Assembly: GCA_012837715.1 (NCBI GenBank)
Contig: DUQR01000039.1
Location: 1-64,000 of the forward strand
DNA: 64,000 bases
Reading direction: 5' to 3'
Source of the DNA: Bacillota bacterium
GTDB taxonomy: Bacteria > Bacillota > UBA4882 > UBA10575
In this document: positions 58,409 through 64,000 of the stretch, in pieces
How positions within the stretch are numbered: position 1 is the stretch's first letter
How the letters are laid out: each line of letters begins with the position of its first letter
Position numbers and translations under genes: made by a program
The notes under the pieces: generated by a model
The model's input: only the letters and a program-made list of their open reading frames with translations
Database searches by the model: none
What the model was told of the DNA's origin: nothing

Positions 58409-58969
58409 ATGGGAAAACGAACCCTGTGGATTATTTTGCTTGTTGTTCTAGGATTAGTCGGAGGATATGCATACTACCATAACAGTTTTATCACTAACGA
58501 GGAAGAGATTGCCGGCCGTTGGGCGGAGATTGAAAATAACTTGCAGCGCCGGGCGGATCTCATTCCCAATCTCGTGGCTACCGTTCAAGGTTATGCCGGT
58601 CACGAAGAAAAGGTTTTCACCGAGATTGCCGCTGCCCGGAGCCAGCTGTTAGGCGCCCAGGGAGTGACTGACCTAAGTGAAGCTTCCTCTGCGCTGGATA
58701 ACGCCTTGGGGCGGTTGCTGATGGTCGTGGAAGCCTATCCGGAATTGAAGGCGGACGCCAGATTCGCTGAACTCCAGGATGAATTAGCCGGGACGGAAAA
58801 CCGTCTTTCGATCGCCCGTTTACGCTACAATGAAGCGGTGCGCACCTATAATACCCGCATTCGGCGGCTGCCGGGGAATCTTGTGGCCGGAATCATGGGA
58901 CTCGAAACCAAGGATTATTTCCAAAGCACAGCGGCGGCGCGGGAAGTGCCAAAGGTGGAGTTTAAATGA
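58409..58969 (+). CDS. lemA: LemA family protein
   Basis: 186 aa: one N-terminal membrane helix (LWIILLVVLGLVGGYAYY), then the LemA helical domain with RADLIPNLVATVQGYAGHE, LMVVEAYPELKAD and LSIARLRYNEAVRTYN. Function is not established. ATG at 58409 follows AAAGGAGG; the frame open to 58286 is not used. Coupled by a 4-base overlap to a TPM-domain gene, a frequent pair. Confidence 0.92.
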   Translation: MGKRTLWIILLVVLGLVGGYAYYHNSFITNEEEIAGRWAEIENNLQRRADLIPNLVATVQGYAGHEEKVFTEIAAARSQLLGAQGVTDLSEASSALDNALGRLLMVVEAYPELKADARFAELQDELAGTENRLSIARLRYNEAVRTYNTRIRRLPGNLVAGIMGLETKDYFQSTAAAREVPKVEFK

Positions 58970-59763
58970 GCGGCGTTCAGCGACAACCCCGCTTCGGTTT
59001 AATTGTATGCTTGGTCGCCCTGGGAGTTTTCGTCGGTATTGGTACGGTGTGCGCGGAAAGTAATCCCGCGCTTCCTTTTCGTACCTACCTACAGGATGAA
59101 GCCGGTTTATTACCGCCTTCCGCGGCGGAGGAATTGGTTTCACTCTTGGCTCAGTTTGATGACGAAACGGGGAACCAGTTTTTAGTGGCCATTCTGCCAA
59201 CGCTTCCGCCCGGCGAGAGTTTGGAGCTGTACGCCCTACGGGTGGCGGAAAAAGCCGGCGCGGGCCAGAAAGGTAAAGATAATGGCCTGCTGCTCTTGAT
59301 CGGTTTGGAGGAACGGCTGATCCGGATTGAAGTTGGCACGGGTCTGGAAGGACAAATTACCGACGGCCGGGCCGGACGGGTGATCCGCCAGATTATCGCC
59401 CCCGCTTTCCAGCAAGAGAACTATGCCGGGGGAATCAGAGAAGCGCTCGTGAAGCTGATGGAATGGGTTGAGCCTTCCTTTACCCCCGCCCAAACGGCGC
59501 AAGAAACTGATAAAGCAGGGGAAATGGGAGGGTTAACCATCCTCCTTCTCTTTATCGCGTTTTTCCTCATTTCCAGCATGTATGCCCGGTGGGAACGGCG
59601 ACGGGGTATTCCCCGGCCTCCAAGACATGTATTTGTTCCGCCAACGAGCTCCGCGCGCCGTTCTTCCCGTTCGTTGTCGCGGTCGGGCAGTAGTTCTCGC
59701 CGTGGTGGTTTTCGGGGTGGAGGCGGCGGTTTCCGTGGCGGTGGAGCCAGCGGTGGATGGTAA
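58966..59763 (+). CDS. TPM-domain membrane protein (YgcG-like)
   Basis: 265 aa. Signal peptide (ending CAES), TPM domain (about 40-165; YLQDEAGLLPPSAAEELVSLL, DNGLLLLIGLEERLIRIEVGTGLEG), one membrane helix (LTILLLFIAFFLISSMY), then a Ser/Arg tail ending in Gly-rich FRGGGGGFRGGGASGGW. Typical partner of LemA; TPM proteins have been linked to phosphatase activity or membrane protein quality control. Confidence 0.9.
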   Translation: MSGVQRQPRFGLIVCLVALGVFVGIGTVCAESNPALPFRTYLQDEAGLLPPSAAEELVSLLAQFDDETGNQFLVAILPTLPPGESLELYALRVAEKAGAGQKGKDNGLLLLIGLEERLIRIEVGTGLEGQITDGRAGRVIRQIIAPAFQQENYAGGIREALVKLMEWVEPSFTPAQTAQETDKAGEMGGLTILLLFIAFFLISSMYARWERRRGIPRPPRHVFVPPTSSARRSSRSLSRSGSSSRRGGFRGGGGGFRGGGASGGW

Positions 59764-59782
59764 AAAGTCTTTTTCTATGCAT

Positions 59783-59808
59783 AACCCCCTCCGGGGGTTT
59801 TTCTTTTT
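59783..59808 (+). terminator. Rho-independent terminator after the lemA-TPM pair
   Basis: AACCCCC-TCC-GGGGGTT followed by TTTCTTTTT. Confidence 0.85.
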
Positions 59809-59925
59809 CCTTTTGGTCTTTGATGGTTAGTGCGCCAGGTTTAGGCTCATAATAAGTCTAAGGAAGCCCCGGCTAAGAACAGATTGAAGTTGATTAACCT
59901 TCCCTGCGCAAAAAAGGGGGAGAAG

Positions 59926-61521
59926 ATGTTTAAGTTTCTCTGGCGTAAACTCCGTCTCGCCCATTTACGAAAAAAAAATCCGCTTCCCCGGATGTACCGG
60001 GAGCTAAGTCCGGACCTGGAAGTAAACCTTACCGCAATCCGACGGGAATTGGGCGCCAGTCCCGACCTGATTATCCGCCGGATCACGGTGGGTTCCGCTC
60101 CTGCCACCACGGGGGCGTTGCTCTATATCGACGGGCTTATCGATCAACAGATTGTGCACCGGGATATAATTTCCCCTCTCCTGAACGGAGAAAAAGGGAG
60201 GAAAGGTCAGGACAGTAAGGGTTTACTAGAGTATCTTGTCCGGCAGGTGCTTTCGGTTGGCGCCGTAAAAAAAGAACCCAAGTTTGAGCCTGTTGTCCAG
60301 GCCTTGCTGGAAGGGAAGACCGTCCTTTTCCTTGACGGGCAAGCCGAGGCTCTCCTCCTGGCCACCGAAGGGTGGGAAAAAAGGGCGATCAATGAACCGG
60401 ATGCCGAGCGGATCATTTTAGGCCCCCATGAAGGCTTTACCGAGAACATTCGGATTAATACGGCGTTACTACGGAGAAAAATTACCAACCCCGGCCTTCA
60501 TTTTGAGGAAATGAAGCTAGGGCGGCGGACCCGCACCACGGTGGCGATCGCCTACCTAAAAGGGATAGTCAACGAAAAACTTGTGGCCGAGGTCAGGTCC
60601 AGGTTAAAACGGGTGAATATCGATCTGGTCCTGGACGCGAACTATCTTAACGAGTTTATCTCCGATGCGCCCTTTTCGATCTTTCCGACCGTCGGGTTTA
60701 CGGAACGGCCGGATGTAACGGCGGCGAAACTTTTGGAAGGACGGGTGGCAATTTTTGTGGACGGCACACCGGTAGTCAGCACGGTTCCCGTCTTGTTGGT
60801 GGAGAGTTTCCAAAGCCCCGATGACTACAATTTTCCCTATTACTATGCCACCTTCATCCGTTGGTTCCGTTACATCTCATTTGTCCTGGCTGTGCTAGCC
60901 CCCGCCCTTTTTGTGGCCTTGGGTTCCTACCACCAGGAATTAATCCCGACCCCGCTCTTGATTACGATCAAGTCGGCAACGGAAGGAACACCCTTCCCCC
61001 TTGTTGTCGAGATGGTAATGATGGGCGCGGTCTTCGAAATCATTCGGGAAGCGGGAGTCCGTTTAGCCCGTCCGGTCGGACAAACCATCAGTATTGTCGG
61101 GGCATTGGTTGTTGGCGAGGCGGCTGTCACCGCCGGACTGGTCGGGGCGCCGACGATCATCGTTATTGCCATCACCGCCATTGCTACCTTTGTCGTACCC
61201 GACCTGTTGGGACCGGGAATTATTCTCCGGTTGTTCTTTACAATCCTTGCGGGAGTGTTTGGGGCCTACGGTATTTTGATCGGCTTGTTATTCATCCTTT
61301 TACACCTGACTTCCCTCCGTTCCTTTGGCGTTCCTTATCTGTCACCCTTGGTGCCGCTTAGTCCCGGCGATCTAAAAGATGTTTTAATCCGGGCGCCAAT
61401 TTGGGCAATGCGAACCCGCCCCCGTTTAATCGGTTGGTCCCAGCCTGAACGACAACCCTTTGGCTTTGGCTCGTCCGGGACGGAGGAAGGAGAGGAAGGA
61501 GAAGCGGAAGATGGCGGATGA
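59926..61521 (+). CDS. Spore germination receptor subunit A (GerA/GerKA family)
   Basis: 531 aa: soluble N-terminal domain (about 1-300) then membrane segments from about 305. Family motifs: PATTGALLYIDGLID, LFLDGQAEALLLATEGWEKR, EPDAERIILGPHEGFTENIRIN in outline, GRVAIFVDGTPVVSTVPVL, and DDYNFPYYYATFIRW. It forms nutrient-sensing germinant receptors with subunits B and C in the spore inner membrane. ATG at 59926 follows GGGGGAGAAG. First of an A-C-B operon. Confidence 0.93.
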   Translation: MFKFLWRKLRLAHLRKKNPLPRMYRELSPDLEVNLTAIRRELGASPDLIIRRITVGSAPATTGALLYIDGLIDQQIVHRDIISPLLNGEKGRKGQDSKGLLEYLVRQVLSVGAVKKEPKFEPVVQALLEGKTVLFLDGQAEALLLATEGWEKRAINEPDAERIILGPHEGFTENIRINTALLRRKITNPGLHFEEMKLGRRTRTTVAIAYLKGIVNEKLVAEVRSRLKRVNIDLVLDANYLNEFISDAPFSIFPTVGFTERPDVTAAKLLEGRVAIFVDGTPVVSTVPVLLVESFQSPDDYNFPYYYATFIRWFRYISFVLAVLAPALFVALGSYHQELIPTPLLITIKSATEGTPFPLVVEMVMMGAVFEIIREAGVRLARPVGQTISIVGALVVGEAAVTAGLVGAPTIIVIAITAIATFVVPDLLGPGIILRLFFTILAGVFGAYGILIGLLFILLHLTSLRSFGVPYLSPLVPLSPGDLKDVLIRAPIWAMRTRPRLIGWSQPERQPFGFGSSGTEEGEEGEAEDGG

Positions 61522-62704
61522 CAGAAGGAAGAATAGGATCTTCCGCGGAAGCCTAGGCCTCCTCCTCCTTTCTCTGGTTCTGTCCGGCGGGTGCTGGGAC
61601 CGGCGGGAATTGGAGACTTTGGCGGTGGTGACTGGGATGGGCTTAAACTATGCCGCCCAGGGGGATGGTTACGAAGTCGCTTTCCAGATTGTCCGGGCGG
61701 CGCAGCTTCAAAGCGCCAGTGGTGGCGCGGGGGGCGGAGGGGAGCTCAAACCGGTTTGGATCTTACGTTCCACCGGCCCCACCGTTTTTGAGGCCGTCCG
61801 GAATGCCACCTTTCAAAGCAGTCGCCGCCTTTTTTTATCCCATAATCAGGTGCTCATTATCAGCGAAGCGGTGGCGAAGGGAGGACTCTTGCCGGCTTTG
61901 GAATTTTTCGTCCGGGACCATGAGCCCCGGAATACCCAATGGCTGTTATTGACCCCCGATGAACCGGTCGAAATCTTGGATGCCGCCGCCGGCCTCGAGC
62001 GCGTCTCGGCGCTGGCCATCGTCGACCTCATGAAGCAGTACCAATTAACTTCAAAAATAAAGCCGGTTTACCTTGCTGATTATATCAAGACGCGGATCGA
62101 AAAGACGACGGCCAACACCTTGCCGATCATCAGGATCTACGAGACCGCCGGAAAAAAGGAGTTACTCCTCGACGGGACCGCGATCTTGAAAGAGGATCGG
62201 TTGGTGGGTTTCTTAGACCATAAAGAAACCCGCGGGTTATTATGGGTCTTAGGTGAAGTGCGCGGGGGTGTTATTACGGTCGATCTTCCCGGGGGCGGAA
62301 AAGCCACCTTTGAAATCTTTGACGCTATCCCCAAAGTAAAAGTGGAGTTCAAGGAAGGAAGGGTACAGGTTAAAATTGAGATCAAAGAACGGGCCGGTCT
62401 CGGCGCGCAGACTACATATGCCGATCTCTCAACCCCCGAGCAATTTAAAAAGTTAGAAAATCTCCAGACGAAGGCGATCGAGGACGAAATCCGGGCGGCA
62501 TTGGCCAAAGCGAAAGCATATAAAGCGGATATTTTTGGTTTCGGCGAGTATCTGTATAAACACGACCACAGAACATGGCAGCGTTTGCAGAAGGAGTGGG
62601 AACGCTATTTTGTCGATGCCCAGGTGGAGATTAAAATCGAAGCGATGGTGGAAGAACTGGGCTTGGTGACCAGACCGGCCACCTATCGAGAACTGAGGAA
62701 GTGA
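61511..62704 (+). CDS. Germination receptor lipoprotein, Ger(x)C family (GerKC)
   Basis: 397 aa lipoprotein with lipobox LSGGCWDRRELETLAVVTGMG, the classic Ger(x)C start. SHNQVLIISE, FFVRDHEPRN and a C-terminal domain (VEFKEGRVQVKIEIKERAG) follow. ATG at 61511 comes after GGAGAAG and overlaps the A subunit by 11 bases. Confidence 0.92.
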   Translation: MADDRRKNRIFRGSLGLLLLSLVLSGGCWDRRELETLAVVTGMGLNYAAQGDGYEVAFQIVRAAQLQSASGGAGGGGELKPVWILRSTGPTVFEAVRNATFQSSRRLFLSHNQVLIISEAVAKGGLLPALEFFVRDHEPRNTQWLLLTPDEPVEILDAAAGLERVSALAIVDLMKQYQLTSKIKPVYLADYIKTRIEKTTANTLPIIRIYETAGKKELLLDGTAILKEDRLVGFLDHKETRGLLWVLGEVRGGVITVDLPGGGKATFEIFDAIPKVKVEFKEGRVQVKIEIKERAGLGAQTTYADLSTPEQFKKLENLQTKAIEDEIRAALAKAKAYKADIFGFGEYLYKHDHRTWQRLQKEWERYFVDAQVEIKIEAMVEELGLVTRPATYRELRK

Positions 62705-62710
62705 TTAAAG

Positions 62711-63802
62711 ATGGACCAAGGAAGGATCTCCGCAGGGCAGTTGACCTTATTGGTCATGAGTTTTACCATCGGTAGTTGGATCGTGCTCCCGACGGGTCTC
62801 CAAAGCGGACAGAATATATGGCTGATTATCCTTTTCGGTTTAGGTGGAGGAATGTTCTTTGCCTGCCTTGGTCTGCTGCTCTACCGTCGTTTTCCCGGAA
62901 AAAACCTCTTTGAAATCCATGAACTGGTCTTCGGACCGGTCATCGGGAAGTTCTTTTCGCTGTTGTATTTATGGTTCTTTCTGCAGACCGGGGGGGGAAC
63001 CTTGGGGGTCTTTGTCACCATGCTGAAGTCCACAGTATTCACGGCCACCCCCGATTTGGCTTTATTAGTGCCTTGGGTCATCATTGTCATCTATGGTTGC
63101 CGCCGGGGGATCGAAGTGATTGCCCGGAGCAATCAACCGTTGATCCTTGCCACGGTGGGGCTGATTCTAATCTCCATTCTCTTGGTCCTCAACATCTTTG
63201 AAGCCGATAATTTATTACCCTTTCTGGACAAGCCTTTTTCGCGAATAGCATGGGACGCTCTGGGGGTCGCCGTCTTTCCCTTTGGCCAAGGTGTAATCTT
63301 TATGATGATCCTGCCCCGGGTAAACCGGCAGCAAAAAGTGGCCGGGGCGGTTTTTGGGGGGCTGATTGGCGCCGGTTTGGTTTTAATGATCATTCAGTCT
63401 TTGGCGGTGGGGGTTTTGGGAAAAGTGGCGGAAGTTTTGGTCTTTCCGACCTATGAATTTTACCGGATCATCGATATCGCCCAGGTCCTTACCCGGTTGG
63501 AGTTGATTCCCCTTCTTAACTTTCTGACTATGGGTTTTATCAAAATTATGCTTTGTTTATACGCACTGGCCTTCGGAACCGCCCAATTATTCAACCTGCG
63601 CACCTACCGCCCGCTGGCCATTCCCATCGGTGTGCTCCTTTTGGTGGTGGCACGCCGTATTTTTCCGAGTGTGAGTGAACACATGCGTTATTTTGAAGAG
63701 GTCCAGCCCTATTACGGTCTTTTCTTCTGCTTGGTATTGCCTTTAATCACACTGGGAACAGCGCTGTTGCGGGGCCGGGCGCGGAGGGAGATGGCGCCTT
63801 GA
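62711..63802 (+). CDS. Germination receptor permease subunit (GerB/GerKB family)
   Basis: 363 aa, ten membrane segments, amino-acid-permease fold: ISAGQLTLLVMSFTIGSWIVLPTG, GLLLYRRFPGKNLFEIHELVFG in outline, and FPFGQGVIFMMILPRV. Likely binds the germinant. Third gene of the operon; its stop overlaps the next start (TTGA). Confidence 0.92.
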   Translation: MDQGRISAGQLTLLVMSFTIGSWIVLPTGLQSGQNIWLIILFGLGGGMFFACLGLLLYRRFPGKNLFEIHELVFGPVIGKFFSLLYLWFFLQTGGGTLGVFVTMLKSTVFTATPDLALLVPWVIIVIYGCRRGIEVIARSNQPLILATVGLILISILLVLNIFEADNLLPFLDKPFSRIAWDALGVAVFPFGQGVIFMMILPRVNRQQKVAGAVFGGLIGAGLVLMIIQSLAVGVLGKVAEVLVFPTYEFYRIIDIAQVLTRLELIPLLNFLTMGFIKIMLCLYALAFGTAQLFNLRTYRPLAIPIGVLLLVVARRIFPSVSEHMRYFEEVQPYYGLFFCLVLPLITLGTALLRGRARREMAP

Positions 63803-64000
63803 TTGTCCTGATGATCCTCATCTTTCTCCTCCTCTTTCTCTGGGAAGCCCCCGGGCTCATGGCTCAAGAGTACTGGCGGGAATTGGCCGTCTTTACCATA
63901 CTCCTCATCGTGGGGTTAGTCTTGAGTCTCCTTTTACTAACTGGTGTCAAGTTGCCTTATATTGAAAGCTTTTGGCTAAACCTCTTTGAAAAGATCGTCT
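63799..64000 (+). CDS. Small membrane protein downstream of the ger operon (partial at window edge)
   Basis: TTG at 63799 follows GGAGGGAG and overlaps the GerKB stop. The 67 visible codons show two hydrophobic segments: IVLMILIFLLLFLW and FTILLIVGLVLSLLLLTGVKL. The frame runs off the window. Possibly a small ger-associated fourth subunit; not recognised. Confidence 0.55.
   Translation, partial: MIVLMILIFLLLFLWEAPGLMAQEYWRELAVFTILLIVGLVLSLLLLTGVKLPYIESFWLNLFEKIV

Overview
The window looks like chromosome from a spore-forming, competence-capable Firmicute of moderate GC, with about 67 densely packed genes and intergenic terminators. Sporulation and germination genes recur: bofA, csfB/gin, the ricT locus, gpr, a SleB-like cortex hydrolase, and a gerKA-gerKC-gerKB operon at the right edge. 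Several clusters have Bacillus-like order: yaaL-bofA-csfB-tmk-darA-yaaR-holB-ricT; nadK-argR-recN; comEA-comEC-holA with rpsT and gpr; and rapZ-yvcK. A PorV/TraF-like barrel protein and two ABC substrate-binding proteins without a lipobox suggest a diderm (outer-membrane) Firmicute, possibly a deep lineage such as Limnochordia or Halanaerobia relatives. That placement is inference. I saw no rRNA, tRNA, CRISPR, transposase or prophage genes.

Layout. 0-3.1 kb: three tandem M42 aminopeptidase paralogues (minus strand). 3.3-8 kb: the barrel protein, a LysE exporter, an FRG-domain protein and a SulP transporter, each flanked by terminators or repeats. 8-11.5 kb: nadA-nadB-nadC (de novo NAD), divergent from folB. 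12.3-19.1 kb: a GT4 glycosyltransferase with a nucleotidyltransferase/pseudo-mutase, then rapZ and a yvcK with a fused PrcB_C-like domain. 19.1-22.2 kb: an FMN riboswitch and a three-gene ABC importer, probably for riboflavin. 22-33.5 kb: envelope and redox genes (SleB-like, EnvC-like, ddl, D,D-carboxypeptidase, bacteriohemerythrin, nadE, a CstR-like regulator with thioredoxin, an MFS exporter). 33.7-38.9 kb: sporulation and replication cluster. 39-41.3 kb: amino-acid ABC importer behind a promoter overlapped by tandem ARG-box-like sites. 41.5-52.3 kb: lipid flippase, nadK-argR-recN, competence genes, holA, rpsT, gpr. 52.5-57.6 kb: murJ, an ECF sigma and putative anti-sigma, a LiaF-like protein, a GreA-like protein, DUF554. 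57.7-64 kb: a Q/N-rich protein, lemA-TPM and the ger operon.

Most unusual are two families of short dispersed intergenic repeats. One is palindromic (AAGCTTTTTGCGTT ... AACGCAAAAAGCTT, about 11 copies) and often abuts the ribosome-binding site of the next gene. The other (core GGTCGTTCGCAGCG or GCCAGCGTAAGC, 5 copies) is degenerate and found on both strands. Other items worth attention are the YvcK-PrcB_C fusion, a phosphohexomutase-like domain that has lost both catalytic loops, a glutamate-synthase-like protein without iron-sulfur cysteines, and a persulfide-sensor-like regulator with a near-perfect operator. NAD metabolism is well represented in the window (nadA, nadB, nadC, nadE, nadK).
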